The translations under genes were made by a program, and so were the position numbers. 64,000 bases of DNA from contig JAIUML010000010.1 of NCBI GenBank assembly GCA_022565595.1, positions 62,001 to 126,000 of the forward strand. Reading direction: 5' to 3'. The notes under the pieces are model-generated. The model did no database searches, was not told the origin of the DNA, and worked only from the letters and a program-made list of their open reading frames with translations. This document shows, in pieces, positions 37,794 to 47,252 of this stretch (position 1 is its first letter; each line of letters opens with the position of its first letter). This stretch comes from Saccharospirillum sp. GTDB lineage: Bacteria > Pseudomonadota > Gammaproteobacteria > Pseudomonadales > Natronospirillaceae.

Positions 37794-39065
37794 TCAAAGG
37801 GTCTTGTAAAAGACCTTGGAGTTGCGTTGCAGGTTATAGAGGTTCTGCCGCTCCACGGGCAAATCCGCGACATGCGCAGGCTCAAAACCGCGTTCTGCGA
37901 ACCAGTGGGCGGTCTGGGTGGTCAGCACAAAGAGCCGTTTTACCCGCTGCTCTCGAGCCCGCTTTTCCAGTGCTCTGAGCAGGGCGTCACCTCGGCCGGA
38001 CTGGCGATAGTCCGGGTGTACCGCCACACAAGCCAGTTCAGCCTGACTGGGGTCCGAATCGGGTATGGGGTAGAGTGCTGCACAGCCCACGATCATGCCG
38101 TCGCGTTCGTTTACGTAAAAATGGTGAATCTCGTTTTCCAGCCTTTCTCGGCTGCGTCGCACCAGGATGCCCTTGTCTTCAAGTGGGCCGAGCAGTGCCA
38201 GTATGCCGTTGATGTCATCGGTATGGGCAGCACGAAAGGTGTCATAGGGGTCCCGGGCGATCAGGGTGCCGACACCGTCGCGGGTGAACAGCTCTGCCAG
38301 CAAGGAGCCATCCTGGTGGCCATCGATAACATGGCAGCGGGCGATGCCGGCATCGCTGGCGGCCAGCGCAACGGTCAATTCCTGCACGCCCCGGGCGGTA
38401 GCATCCGCGCCTTCCAGTATCAGCCGCAGCTCTTCACTCGAAAGTTCTTTCTGGTCCAGTGTAATGGGGTGAGGGTCGTCACCTATGATGATCAGCTTGT
38501 CGGCATCGAGCCGCCGTGCAGTTTCAATCAATAAGTGCTCTGGAGGAATATAAAAAAGCTCACCGGTCACCGAATAGCCCAGAGGGGGCAACAACAGAAT
38601 ATTGCCCTGATCCAGGTGATGTCGCATGGCCAGGTGATCGATGCGTCTCACCCGCCCCTGTGCCTGGAGGTCGATACCCTCAACAACGCCCATGGGGCGA
38701 GCGGTCACGAAATTGCCGCCAATGACGCGAACACGCGCATTGTGCATGGGGGAATTGGCCAGGCCTTGAGTAAATTGGGCTTCTAGACGCGCGCGCCAAT
38801 GGCCAATCTGGCTGAGCAGAGCCTCCAGAATGGCGCTGTCGATCACTGTTTGATCATTAACAGAGTCGCTACTGACCTGGTCATCGACATCAAACAACAG
38901 GATCAACTTCAGTCCGAGGCTGTTCAACAGCGCCAGATCACTAACCAGTGCCGCCAGAGATGACCGATTCAGTACGCGTCCTCGCACCCAGATGACGGCT
39001 TTCTTGCCTCTATAAGCATGAATGTAGGGTGCACTGTTGCGAAAATGGTGGACGAAATCGGTCAA
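37794..39065 (-). CDS. argA: N-acetylglutamate synthase ArgA
   Basis: First step of arginine synthesis: acetyl-CoA plus glutamate to N-acetylglutamate. The start is a TTG at 39065 with a perfect AAGGAGG 6 bp upstream (an in-frame TTG at 39083 would overlap it), giving 423 aa. An amino acid kinase-like domain (about 1-290) precedes a GNAT domain with HPDYRQSGRGDALLRALEKRA. N-terminus TDFVHHFRNSAPYIHAYRGK is classical. A structured repeat lies upstream of it. Confidence 0.96.
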   Translation of the reverse strand: MTDFVHHFRNSAPYIHAYRGKKAVIWVRGRVLNRSSLAALVSDLALLNSLGLKLILLFDVDDQVSSDSVNDQTVIDSAILEALLSQIGHWRARLEAQFTQGLANSPMHNARVRVIGGNFVTARPMGVVEGIDLQAQGRVRRIDHLAMRHHLDQGNILLLPPLGYSVTGELFYIPPEHLLIETARRLDADKLIIIGDDPHPITLDQKELSSEELRLILEGADATARGVQELTVALAASDAGIARCHVIDGHQDGSLLAELFTRDGVGTLIARDPYDTFRAAHTDDINGILALLGPLEDKGILVRRSRERLENEIHHFYVNERDGMIVGCAALYPIPDSDPSQAELACVAVHPDYRQSGRGDALLRALEKRAREQRVKRLFVLTTQTAHWFAERGFEPAHVADLPVERQNLYNLQRNSKVFYKTL

Positions 39066-39186
39066 GGGAAGCCTCCTTAGCAAGAGGCTATGATAACGGA
39101 TTCAAACAGCGCCTGAAACGATGGGGCTTTTCTTTGGTTACTCGAAACGCCTATCAAAATGCCAGAGAGAGACTAGCGCAGGGTGC

Positions 39187-39278
39187 CGGGTACACCCCTT
39201 GGGGGAGGTCCGCAGCATGGATGCTGCGGTCCAGGCTCCAGGGAAGGATTTACGCCGACCCCCAAGGGGTGTGCTCGG
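39187..39278 (+). repeat. 92-bp structured intergenic repeat, copy 2
   Basis: Outer perfect 14-bp arms ACACCCCTTGGGGG (39192-39205) and CCCCCAAGGGGTGT (39259-39272), extended outward with two mismatches. The inner hairpin is CCGCAGCAT-GG-ATGCTGCGG (39210-39229). The core is shared with 21236-21328, while the outer arms differ in sequence but stay complementary. It lies between the hemN stop and the argA start, so it may also terminate hemN. Confidence 0.75.
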
Positions 39279-39305
39279 TGGCCTGTGCGGACCACTGGCA
39301 GGACA

Positions 39306-40697
39306 TCAAAGCACCTTTGAGAAAGCATTCTGATTGCTTTCGTCCAGGTAGGCGTCAAACGCCATCAGAATTGGCCGTAGTAACAGACGACCGAGCTCAG
39401 TGACAGCCACCGCCTGACTGTTGATGTGTACCAGACCGTCCGCCTGAAGTTTTTTCAACTGGTTTAGGGAGGAACTGAAGTACTGGCGGCTGTTGACACC
39501 GTTCTGGCGATCAAAGTCGGCAAAGTTCAAGTATCCCTGGCAGGAGAGGGCATTGATGGCAGCGCGGCGGACAGTGTCGTCTTCGCTCAGCCAGAAACCT
39601 CTACGGATGGCGAGTTGGCCGTTGTCGATGCGGTTCTGATAGTGTTCGAGGTCGGTATGATTCTGCAGGATGGCACCGCCAATCTGGCTGATGCCAGAGA
39701 CGCCCAGCGCCAGCATGTCGGTTTCCGCCTGGGTGGCATAGCCCTGGAAGTTACGCTGCAGGGTACCTTCATCCAGCGCCTTGCACAGGCTGTCATCAGC
39801 GCGAGCAAAGTGATCCATACCAATGTAGCGGTAGCCAGCGTCTTGCAAGCGGGTAATGGCCAGTTGTATCAATTGCAGCTTGGTTTCAGGGTTAGGCAAG
39901 CCAATCATGCCCAGGCGCTTCTGCGCGGGGAAGCGCTCGGGCAGATGAGCGTAGTTGTACAGGCTGATGCGGTCAGGGTTCAGCTCGATCACCTGCTCCA
40001 GAGTCTCGGCAAAGGTCGTTGGCGTTTGATGTGGCAGGCCGTAGATCAGATCGAAGTTCAACGACTCAAACGCCAGATCTCTCGATTGTTCGATCAAAGG
40101 TTGTACCAGGCCCAGCGGCTGTACCCGATGAATGGCAATCTGGGTTGCCTCGTTGAAGTCCTGAATGCCGAAGCTCAGTCGGTTGAACCCGCGCTCACGC
40201 AACAACTTGAGCATCTCCGGTGAGGTTTCTCTGGGGTCGAGTTCAATGGAGTATTCGCCAGCCCCGGCATCTGGCAGCCACTGGTAGTTCCGGGAGACCA
40301 GATCAAGCAGGCGTGACATCTGCGCTTCATTGAGGAAAGTGGGCGTGCCGCCGCCAAGGTGCAGTTGTGTAATGGTGCGTTGACCAAAGAATCTCGACGT
40401 ATTGGCCATTTCCAGAGCCAGCCGATCCAGATATTCATCCGCCTGCCGCACACTCTTGCTGGCAATCTTGTTGCAGCCACAGTAATAGCAAAGGTGACGG
40501 CAAAACGGTATGTGTATATAGAGCGACATAGGCCCTGCAGACTGCTGCTGCATCAGATGATGCTCAGCTTCCATCGCACTGATGTCGTGGAATTGTACCG
40601 CCGTAGGATAGGAGGTGTAACGCGGACCCTTGATGTTGTATTTACGGATCAGGGTATCGTCCCAAACGACGTCAGGCAGGGGGCGGGCAGTGGTCAT
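39306..40697 (-). CDS. hemN: oxygen-independent coproporphyrinogen III dehydrogenase HemN
   Basis: Radical SAM enzyme of anaerobic haem synthesis. The ATG at 40697 with GGAG upstream gives 463 aa; a GTG at 40727 is in frame but not conserved. The cluster motif is CRHLCYYCGC (Cys66, Cys70, Cys73, plus Cys75). Next come LHLGGGTPTFL and GFNRLSFGIQDF, and near the C-terminus the GYATQAETDMLALGVSGISQ region needed for true HemN rather than HemW. Placed next to crp, with an Anr/FNR-like site in its promoter. Confidence 0.96.
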   Translation of the reverse strand: MTTARPLPDVVWDDTLIRKYNIKGPRYTSYPTAVQFHDISAMEAEHHLMQQQSAGPMSLYIHIPFCRHLCYYCGCNKIASKSVRQADEYLDRLALEMANTSRFFGQRTITQLHLGGGTPTFLNEAQMSRLLDLVSRNYQWLPDAGAGEYSIELDPRETSPEMLKLLRERGFNRLSFGIQDFNEATQIAIHRVQPLGLVQPLIEQSRDLAFESLNFDLIYGLPHQTPTTFAETLEQVIELNPDRISLYNYAHLPERFPAQKRLGMIGLPNPETKLQLIQLAITRLQDAGYRYIGMDHFARADDSLCKALDEGTLQRNFQGYATQAETDMLALGVSGISQIGGAILQNHTDLEHYQNRIDNGQLAIRRGFWLSEDDTVRRAAINALSCQGYLNFADFDRQNGVNSRQYFSSSLNQLKKLQADGLVHINSQAVAVTELGRLLLRPILMAFDAYLDESNQNAFSKVL

Positions 40698-40727
40698 GGG
40701 CTGTGGCTCCAGTCGATTCTGGCGCAC

Positions 40728-40769
40728 AGCTTAACGGAAGGCGTTTCCCGGGGAACTGACTCAGATCAA
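40728..40769 (-). promoter_or_regulatory. Anr/FNR-type box and promoter of hemN
   Basis: On the minus strand TTGAT-CTGA-GTCAG (40769-40756) matches TTGAT-N4-ATCAA at 8 of 10 positions, with a perfect left half. A -10-like TAAGCT lies at 40733-40728. The box centre is then about 41.5 bp upstream of the expected start near 40721, the standard class II FNR position. hemN activation by Anr/FNR under low oxygen is known in Pseudomonas; here it is inferred. Confidence 0.6.
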
Positions 40770-40790
40770 AAGCGGTGCCTTTTGACACCG
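40768..40790 (-). terminator. weak terminator after crp
   Basis: On the minus strand CGGTG-N8-CACCG is followed by CTTTT, 11 bp after the crp stop. The short stem and short T run make it a modest candidate. Confidence 0.45.
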
Positions 40791-40801
40791 TTTTATCAGG
40801 A

Positions 40802-41452
40802 CTACACTTGCTGAGCAAAAAACTCTCTGGAGCCGTACACCACCATGGTTTTGCCCTTGACGCTGACCAGACCCTGCTCTTCCAGGTTCTTCAGTACACG
40901 GCCGACCATCTCTCTGGAGCAGCCAACGATGCGGCCGATTTCCTGACGAGTGATTTTGATCTGCATGCCTTCGGGGTGAGTCATGGCATCGGGTTGCTGG
41001 CACAGGTCGAGCAAGGTGCGAGCAACGCGACCGGTGACATCCAGAAAGGCCAGATCACCGACCTTGCGTGTTGTGGCACGCAAACGGGTCGCCATCTGCT
41101 CGCCGATGAAATAGAGAATGCGCGGATCGTCCAGAGTGATTTCACGGAACTTGGTATAGGAAATTTCTGCGACTTCGCATTCGGTTTTGGTCTTTACCCA
41201 GGCCGAGCGCGAATCCATGGCATCGAACAAACCCAGTTCGCCAAAAAAATCGCCCGCATTCAGGTAAGCCATGATCATCTCACGGCCGTCGTCATCCTCG
41301 ATGATGACCGACACGGTGCCTTTGATGATGTAATACAGAGAGTCGCTCTTGTCGCCTGCGTAGATCAGTGTCGTCTTGGACGGGTAGCGCCGCCGATGGC
41401 ACTGGGATAAAAAGTAGTCGAGATGCGTGTGTTCGATTGTCTGATTGACCAT
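40802..41452 (-). CDS. crp: cAMP-binding transcriptional regulator Crp/Vfr
   Basis: 216 aa. The cyclic-nucleotide domain (about 15-135) contains [21 protein letters not shown] with the phosphate-binding cassette, and [22 protein letters not shown] carries the dimer/cAMP helix. The C-terminal helix-turn-helix is [22 protein letters not shown]. The recognition helix matches E. coli Crp and Pseudomonas Vfr. Divergent from yhfA, as in E. coli and Pseudomonas. Confidence 0.96.
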   Translation of the reverse strand: MVNQTIEHTHLDYFLSQCHRRRYPSKTTLIYAGDKSDSLYYIIKGTVSVIIEDDDGREMIMAYLNAGDFFGELGLFDAMDSRSAWVKTKTECEVAEISYTKFREITLDDPRILYFIGEQMATRLRATTRKVGDLAFLDVTGRVARTLLDLCQQPDAMTHPEGMQIKITRQEIGRIVGCSREMVGRVLKNLEEQGLVSVKGKTMVVYGSREFFAQQV

Positions 41453-41805
41453 GATCTCTTAATTCCAATTCAGTATTTTTTGCTGCCAGCCGTTATCCCT
41501 TGGATGGCATTCAGGGCCCAGTCTAGGCGAGTATAGACTGCCTTACGCGTCAAGGCTGACTTTTTGGCATTATGAAGCAGAAGAATCACTCTGGCTACGC
41601 CTAACGCTCAAGCGCCGCGCCGTGTTCCGTATTTGTATGACACAGTTCCCATTTTTGGCATTTTCTGCCGTTGAACCTGGCCTTATGATAGGCTTTCTGA
41701 CGGTCTCAAGGCCAAATGATCCAATCGGAAAGTGTCAGTGACCCTATCAGGTTCGTAAGAACAGGTCCTTGGTGAATCAAATTGAATAATCAGGAGCAGG
41801 CGCCA
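41453..41805. other. crp-yhfA divergent intergenic region
   Basis: About 350 bp without a gene. It must hold the promoters of crp and yhfA. I looked for a TGTGA-N6-TCACA site for Crp autoregulation and saw no convincing match. The yhfA ribosome-binding site CAGGAG is at 41791-41796. Small frames here are not supported. Confidence 0.5.
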
Positions 41806-42228
41806 TTGAAAGCAACTATTAATTGGGCGGGTGACAAAGCTTTCGCCTATGAAGCCGGCAGTGGGCACCGAGGTTTTGCTGACGGTGCAGCAAAAGACGG
41901 TCCAGGCAGCAAAGGGCCGAGCCCTATGGAGCTGGTATTGTGTGGTCTGGGTGGTTGCACGTCCTACGATGTGGTCAACATCCTGCAAAAAAGTAGACAG
42001 GATATTGTCGATTGTCAGGCCACTCTGGATGCTGAACGAGCTGAAACTGTGCCCGCGGTATTTACAAAAATCCACATACATTTTGTGGTCACCGGTCGAG
42101 CACTCAAGGCCGCTCAGGTCGAACGAGCGGTAAAGCTGTCAGCGGAGAAATACTGCTCAGCGTCGATGATGCTCGAACGGGGCGGTGTTGAAATTACGCA
42201 CAGCTTCGAAGTCGTAGAGGTGGACTAA
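41806..42228 (+). CDS. yhfA: OsmC family protein YhfA
   Basis: 140-aa OsmC/Ohr-fold protein. I use the TTG at 41806, 9 bp after CAGGAG; it gives the expected N-terminus KATINWAGDKAF. The upstream in-frame TTG at 41782 lacks a site. Conserved cysteines are in LGGCTSYDVV and AEKYCSASMML, and SPMELVL is typical. YhfA lacks a proven substrate; the fold suggests a thiol peroxidase-like activity. The crp-yhfA pair is conserved in gammaproteobacteria. Confidence 0.92.
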   Translation: MKATINWAGDKAFAYEAGSGHRGFADGAAKDGPGSKGPSPMELVLCGLGGCTSYDVVNILQKSRQDIVDCQATLDAERAETVPAVFTKIHIHFVVTGRALKAAQVERAVKLSAEKYCSASMMLERGGVEITHSFEVVEVD

Positions 42229-42244
42229 AAAAAGGCTGTGCAAG

Positions 42245-42280
42245 AGCGGCCGCTATCCGCATAATACGCGGCCGCTTTTT
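42245..42280 (+). terminator. intrinsic terminator after yhfA
   Basis: Perfect 9-bp stem AGCGGCCGC/GCGGCCGCT with a 14-nt loop and TTTTT, 16 bp after the stop. Confidence 0.88.
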
Positions 42281-42315
42281 CACACTCTATTCCTAGCGAT
42301 AATCGGGAGACGCTC

Positions 42316-43128
42316 ATGTTTGATGATGAATTGCGTTTACACGGGTTTAACAACCTGACCAAGTCACTGAGCTTTAATATCTACGATATTAATTATGCCC
42401 GTACCGAGCAACACCAGCAGGAATACATTGCTTACATTGATGAAATGTACAATGCAGACCGATTGACCGAAATTCTGACGCAAGTCACCGAAATCATTGG
42501 TGCCAACATTCTCAATATTGCGCGTCAGGATTACGAGCCGCATGGCGCCAGCGTTACCATTCTGATCTCGGAATACCCGGTGGAGGGTGATGAAGACCAC
42601 TCTGAGGCCAGCCCTGGCCCGATGCCTGATGCCATCGTTGGTCACCTCGACAAGAGCCACATCACTGTGCACACCTATCCGGAAAGCCATCCTGATAACG
42701 GCATTTCGACCTTCCGTGCGGATATCGACGTCAGTACCTGTGGTGTTATTTCCCCGTTGAAGGCATTGAACTTCCTGATTCACTCCTTTGACAGCGATAT
42801 AGTTACCCTGGATTATCGCGTTCGAGGTTTCACACGTGACGTCGATGGGCGTAAGCATTACATCGATCATGAAATCAATTCAATTCAGAACTATCTTGCT
42901 GAAGACAGCAAGCGCGCTTACGAAATGATAGACGTCAATATTTACCAGGAAAATATCTTTCATACCAAGATGCTGCTCAAGAATTTTGATATCGAAAACT
43001 ATTTGTTCGGCAGTGGCGCCAATGAGTTTTCTGAGCAGGAGCGCAGGTCCATTACCGAGGCGTTGTGGCGAGAAATGCAAGAGATTTTCTATTCTCGTAA
43101 TATGAGTAATGGCCCCGGTCCCGCTTGA
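42316..43128 (+). CDS. speD: S-adenosylmethionine decarboxylase proenzyme SpeD
   Basis: Makes decarboxylated SAM for spermidine synthesis. 270 aa of the class 1A (E. coli) type. Self-cleavage site Lys113-Ser114 in [15 protein letters not shown]; Ser114 becomes the pyruvoyl group. [19 protein letters not shown] contains the catalytic cysteine. speE is not adjacent. Conserved order crp-yhfA-speD as in Pseudomonas. Confidence 0.96.
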   Translation: MFDDELRLHGFNNLTKSLSFNIYDINYARTEQHQQEYIAYIDEMYNADRLTEILTQVTEIIGANILNIARQDYEPHGASVTILISEYPVEGDEDHSEASPGPMPDAIVGHLDKSHITVHTYPESHPDNGISTFRADIDVSTCGVISPLKALNFLIHSFDSDIVTLDYRVRGFTRDVDGRKHYIDHEINSIQNYLAEDSKRAYEMIDVNIYQENIFHTKMLLKNFDIENYLFGSGANEFSEQERRSITEALWREMQEIFYSRNMSNGPGPA

Positions 43129-43148
43129 TTGTTTTTTGAGCAAAACCC

Positions 43149-43182
43149 AGGGCCTGCTGTGTAAATAGTGGGCCTTTTTTTA
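43149..43182 (+). terminator. probable terminator after speD
   Basis: Stem AGGGCCTG/TGGGCCTT (8 bp, three wobble pairs) with a long loop followed by a T7 tract, 21 bp after the stop. Confidence 0.5.
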
Positions 43183-43359
43183 TGAAAAGTGGATATTCGA
43201 CACACTTCTGAAGCTTTTCTGATTGAAATGGCCCTGTTGCTCGTGTATCCCTTGGCTTTAACCGTTAAACTCGTTGGCAAGAGCGGGCCAAGGCCCTTAT
43301 TCGCTGGCGTTGTTCAAGGCCACACAATAACGATAAGCAGTAACCGGAGTGGTTAACTC

Positions 43360-44829
43360 ATGGGTCAGGAAATCGAACTCAAACTCAGTATTCAGCAGGC
43401 AGCGATTGATGCCTTTACCTCCCACCCTGTTTTGTCCGGGGTGAGTAATACCGAAGAGCAACTGGAAAACCAGTATTTTGATACCGCCGATCAGCAACTG
43501 ACCCAGGCAGGTGTTGCTCTCAGGTTAAGACGGACGTCCAATGGCTGGGTTCAAACCTTGAAGACACAAGGCACCAACGTAGGTGGTTTGCATCAACGTA
43601 ATGAATGGGAAATGGCGGTGCCAGCAGCACAGCTGGATATGTCGCTCTTTCCTGAGCAGGTATTGCCTGCGGCTCTGAAAAAGGCCCAACTGGAACCCAT
43701 GTTCACCACCCACTTCAACCGCCAGCGCTGGCTGGTGGATTATCAGTCCAGCCAGGTTGAAGTCGTGCTGGATGTAGGTGAGGTTCGGTCCGGTGAACAG
43801 ACAGAAGAGATCAGTGAAGTTGAGTTGGAACTCAAGATGGGGGAGCTCCCGGCCCTGTTGGACCTCGCGCATCAACTGACCGAACAGATTCCAATGATGC
43901 CTTCCGACCTGTCCAAGGCAGAGCGCGGTCATCGATTACGAAACCATACTGAAACTTCAGACATCCCCCTGCCCAATATTGTTGCCCAACAAAGCATGGA
44001 AAGCGCTTTTTGTGCTTTGCTGGGTTATGAGCTCGAGCGTTTGCAACGCCAATGGGCGCTGTTCTGGTCCAGTCAGCAGTGGCGCCATATGCAAGCGCTG
44101 TTGGTCACACTCGGCAATATGCGCACCGAACTCGAATGGTTTGAAGGCCTGCTGCCCGCAGGGCAACAACAACAGGTAATGGCCTGGGTTGATTGGCTGG
44201 ATGAGGCCATTCGGCCGCTGGTTTCCTGGTGGCCGGCCTGCTTCGCACTAAGTCAGGATGCGTTGGATGAGCCCGAAAGCCTGGCGGTCAGCTTACAGCA
44301 GGCCAAGGCGATGAAAGCCCTGATTGGTGTTGAAGCCCTGGCTCGCAACCCCCAACTGGGGCACACGCTGATTTCCTTGACGCGCTGGCTGCATTTGCGC
44401 GCCTGGCGAGAAGATCAAACCGAGGTTCATCGTATGGCGTCGGAAGAAGCCGTCAGTGATGGACTGGATCGCTCGCTCTCCGATGCCTGGCAAGCCTTCC
44501 GTCCGGATCAGTTCGCTGGCAGTACCAGCCACGCCCTGGAGCAGTTTCCGGCAGTGCACCGCTTGTTGATGTTGTGTCAGTACTTCAGCAGCCTCTACGG
44601 CGATCAGCTTGAGCATTATCGCGACCAACTGGAGGCACTGGAGGAAAACCTGTCCAGACTCTCTGCCATGGACATTGTCAGCCGCCTGCGTGACTGGTTG
44701 AATGATCTGCCGATGGAACAACAAGCCTCTGTCTACAGTTGGACCCGCAGCAAGACCATACTGTTGCGCGACCTGAAACAGTTGGCAGGACGCTTGTCTG
44801 AGCAAAGAATCAACGCCCAGGAGAGTTGA
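43360..44829 (+). CDS. ygiF: CYTH-CHAD protein (YgiF-type inorganic triphosphatase)
   Basis: 489 aa. The CYTH tunnel domain begins with the ExExK motif EIELK (Glu4, Glu6, Lys8) and continues with RLRRT, QTLKTQG and VELELKMG to about residue 190. An alpha-helical CHAD domain (about 205-489) rich in Arg/His patches follows and is thought to bind polyphosphate. E. coli YgiF (433 aa) hydrolyses inorganic triphosphate. Only 2 bp separate its stop from the next start, so it is probably coupled to the secretion-type ATPase. Confidence 0.87.
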   Translation: MGQEIELKLSIQQAAIDAFTSHPVLSGVSNTEEQLENQYFDTADQQLTQAGVALRLRRTSNGWVQTLKTQGTNVGGLHQRNEWEMAVPAAQLDMSLFPEQVLPAALKKAQLEPMFTTHFNRQRWLVDYQSSQVEVVLDVGEVRSGEQTEEISEVELELKMGELPALLDLAHQLTEQIPMMPSDLSKAERGHRLRNHTETSDIPLPNIVAQQSMESAFCALLGYELERLQRQWALFWSSQQWRHMQALLVTLGNMRTELEWFEGLLPAGQQQQVMAWVDWLDEAIRPLVSWWPACFALSQDALDEPESLAVSLQQAKAMKALIGVEALARNPQLGHTLISLTRWLHLRAWREDQTEVHRMASEEAVSDGLDRSLSDAWQAFRPDQFAGSTSHALEQFPAVHRLLMLCQYFSSLYGDQLEHYRDQLEALEENLSRLSAMDIVSRLRDWLNDLPMEQQASVYSWTRSKTILLRDLKQLAGRLSEQRINAQES

Positions 44830-44831
44830 GA

Positions 44832-46592
44832 TTGTCTGCCAACCTGCTGTTACCAGGTAAGCTCGATCTGGATGCCCTGCTGAGGGCACTGGTGTTGGAC
44901 GGTCGACTCGACGAAGAGCACAGCCAACAGGCGCGGGGCAAGGTGCGCCCCGGCAAAGCTCACCCTTTGCAACGCCTGGCCAGTCTGGAGCTTCCCGACA
45001 AGGCACACAGTGGTAAAAAACTGACCTTGCCAGCCCTGACGCAATGGCTGGCAGGGCATCTTGATATGCCGTATGAGCACATTGACCCTCTGAAGGTCGA
45101 TGTCGCCCGTATTACCGGCATCATGTCCTATGAATTTGCCCGACGTTACCATCTGTTGCCGTTGAATGTGACCGACGACACCGTGGTCATAGCCACCAGT
45201 GAGCCTTTGCTGACCGGCTGGGAAGACGCCATAGAGCAGGTATCTCGGCGACGCATCAGCAAGGTTGTCGCCAGCCCGGAAGACATCGACCGCTTCGCGC
45301 TGGAATTCTATTCTCTGAGCCGATCTGTCAGCGGTGCTACCGGCCGTAAAAACACTCAGGGTTTGGGTAATTTCGAGCAGTTGATTGAGCTGGGTAAACT
45401 GAAAACACCGGAGGCGAACGATGAACACATCGTCAATATCGTTGACTGGCTGTTTCAGTACGCCTTTGAGCAACGGGCCAGTGATATTCATATGGAGCCT
45501 CGTCGTGAATTCAGCCACATCCGCTTCCGCATCGACGGGGTCCTGCACGATGTCTATCAACTACCGATTCAGGTCGGCCAGGCGGTACTGAGCCGAATAA
45601 AAATTCTGGGTCGAATGAATGTGGCTGAAAAGAGAAAGCCTCAGGATGGCCGGGTGAAAACCAAGTCTCCGGACGGCCAGGAAATCGAATTGCGTCTGTC
45701 GACCTTGCCAACGGCCTTTGGTGAAAAAATGGTCATGCGGATCTTTGACCCGGATGTGTTGTTGAAGAACTTCGTCGACCTGGGCTTGCAGGATGAAGAT
45801 CTGGCCAACTGGCAATCCATGATTCAGCACCCCAATGGCATCATTCTGGTGACCGGCCCGACCGGTTCCGGTAAGACCACCACGCTCTACTCTACACTGA
45901 AAAGTCTGGCCACTTCAGAAGTCAACGTGTGCACCATTGAAGACCCGATCGAGATGGTCGAGCCTGCCTTTAACCAGATGCAGGTACAGAGCAATATCGA
46001 TTTGCATTTTGCCGATGGTGTTCGAGCGCTGATGCGTCAGGACCCGGACATCATCATGATTGGTGAGATCCGCGACCTCGAGACGGCGCAGATGGCGGTA
46101 CAGGCTGCCTTGACCGGTCACCTGGTGCTGTCGACTGTCCATACCAATGATGCGCCGACCGCTATTACTCGATTGCTCGACCTCGGGGTTCCTTCCTATC
46201 TGATCAAGGCGACCGTGCTGGGTGCCATGGCGCAACGGCTGGTACGGACGCTGTGCCCGCATTGCAAAGAAAAGGTGCCCGCCAGTGATGATCTTTGGCA
46301 GCAACTGGTGCAACCCTGGAATGCCCGGCGCCCGCAGCACTTTTACCGTGCGGTGGGCTGTCTTGAATGCCGCAATACAGGTTATCGAGGCCGAACCGGG
46401 CTTTACGAGAGCTTTCGTATGAGCGAGGACCTGGCTGGGTTGGTAACGGACCAATGCGACCCGCAGAAATTCAGGACCCTTGCCATCAAGCAGGGCATGC
46501 TCAGCTTGCGGCTGTCTGGCGCGCGCAAGGTCGCCGCAGGTCAGACGACCCCGGAAGAAGTCTTTCGCGTCACCCCGGAAGTGCGGTTCTGA
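44832..46592 (+). CDS. GspE/PilB family secretion ATPase (orphan)
   Basis: 586 aa from a TTG at 44832, 8 bp after AGGAG; an in-frame TTG at 44826 is too close to that site. The N-terminal MshEN/GspE-N domain contains ITGIMSYEFARRYHLLPL. The ATPase domain has Walker A GPTGSGKTT (342-350), Asp box CTIEDPIEM, Walker B IIMIGEIRD, His box VLSTVHTNDAP, and a tetracysteine zinc site CPHC...CLEC (475-478, 510-513). Such ATPases power type II secretion or type IV pili. No pilus or secretion gene is adjacent, so its machine is elsewhere or unknown. Confidence 0.9.
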   Translation: MSANLLLPGKLDLDALLRALVLDGRLDEEHSQQARGKVRPGKAHPLQRLASLELPDKAHSGKKLTLPALTQWLAGHLDMPYEHIDPLKVDVARITGIMSYEFARRYHLLPLNVTDDTVVIATSEPLLTGWEDAIEQVSRRRISKVVASPEDIDRFALEFYSLSRSVSGATGRKNTQGLGNFEQLIELGKLKTPEANDEHIVNIVDWLFQYAFEQRASDIHMEPRREFSHIRFRIDGVLHDVYQLPIQVGQAVLSRIKILGRMNVAEKRKPQDGRVKTKSPDGQEIELRLSTLPTAFGEKMVMRIFDPDVLLKNFVDLGLQDEDLANWQSMIQHPNGIILVTGPTGSGKTTTLYSTLKSLATSEVNVCTIEDPIEMVEPAFNQMQVQSNIDLHFADGVRALMRQDPDIIMIGEIRDLETAQMAVQAALTGHLVLSTVHTNDAPTAITRLLDLGVPSYLIKATVLGAMAQRLVRTLCPHCKEKVPASDDLWQQLVQPWNARRPQHFYRAVGCLECRNTGYRGRTGLYESFRMSEDLAGLVTDQCDPQKFRTLAIKQGMLSLRLSGARKVAAGQTTPEEVFRVTPEVRF

Positions 46593-46610
46593 TCGGCCAG
46601 TTTATGGGCG

Positions 46611-47252
46611 TCAGATTCGATACACCGTCTTTGTCATGATCTTCGAGATACCGGTCATCAATTGTTTGACCGGTTTCGGAAAGGCTCTACCTCCAGCGGC
46701 CAGAGCGTCTTCAGCGTGGCGTTCCTCATCTTCCAGCATTTGCTGAAGTATGGCACGGGAGCGCGGGTCGCTGTCCTGAATCTGCTCCAGGTGATCGCGC
46801 AAGTGATGACTGACTTGATCTTCGGTGGCGGCAACAAACCCCAAAGACCATCGATCACCAGCGATGCCTGCTGCGGCCCCCAGACCATAAGACAAAGCGT
46901 AAAAGAAGGGGTTGAGCAGACTGGTGCGGCTGCCGAGTTCTTCCAGGCGGCTTTCGCACCAGGCGAGATGGTCGAGTTCTTCGTCGGCTGCGGCTTCCAT
47001 TTGGTCACGAATCTGATGCAACCTGGCGGTCATGGCTTGCCCCTGATACAACCCCTGGGCACAGACTTCGCCAGTGTGGTTGATGCGCATCAAACCGGCC
47101 AGATGCCGACGCTCCACCTCTTTCAGGGCCGCTTCAGTGTGAGCATTGCCAGGCGAAGCCGCGCGAGCCTTGACGGTACCCGGGGTGAGCGTTTTCAGGG
47201 CGTTGTCAGCTTGTGCGACAAGGCGATCAGAAAAAGTAGGATTTCTTGACAT
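46611..47252 (-). CDS. coq7: 5-demethoxyubiquinol 3-hydroxylase Coq7/UbiF-type
   Basis: Di-iron hydroxylase of ubiquinone synthesis. 213 aa with ferritin-like ExxH ligands in [48 protein letters not shown] and [12 protein letters not shown]. The DUF2202-like N-terminus ([15 protein letters not shown]) is the usual one. In Pseudomonas coq7 lies beside speD; here two genes intervene. Its start overlaps the preceding kinase by 26 bp on the same strand. Confidence 0.95.
   Translation of the reverse strand: MSRNPTFSDRLVAQADNALKTLTPGTVKARAASPGNAHTEAALKEVERRHLAGLMRINHTGEVCAQGLYQGQAMTARLHQIRDQMEAAADEELDHLAWCESRLEELGSRTSLLNPFFYALSYGLGAAAGIAGDRWSLGFVAATEDQVSHHLRDHLEQIQDSDPRSRAILQQMLEDEERHAEDALAAGGRAFPKPVKQLMTGISKIMTKTVYRI

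Noticed and set aside
39218-39333. Small frame in the second repeat copy (MDAAVQAPGKD)
   Set aside because: By-product of the repeat; the reading frames diverge as soon as the conserved core ends.
41453-41805. Possible Crp autoregulatory site between crp and yhfA
   Set aside because: No sequence close enough to TGTGA-N6-TCACA on either strand.
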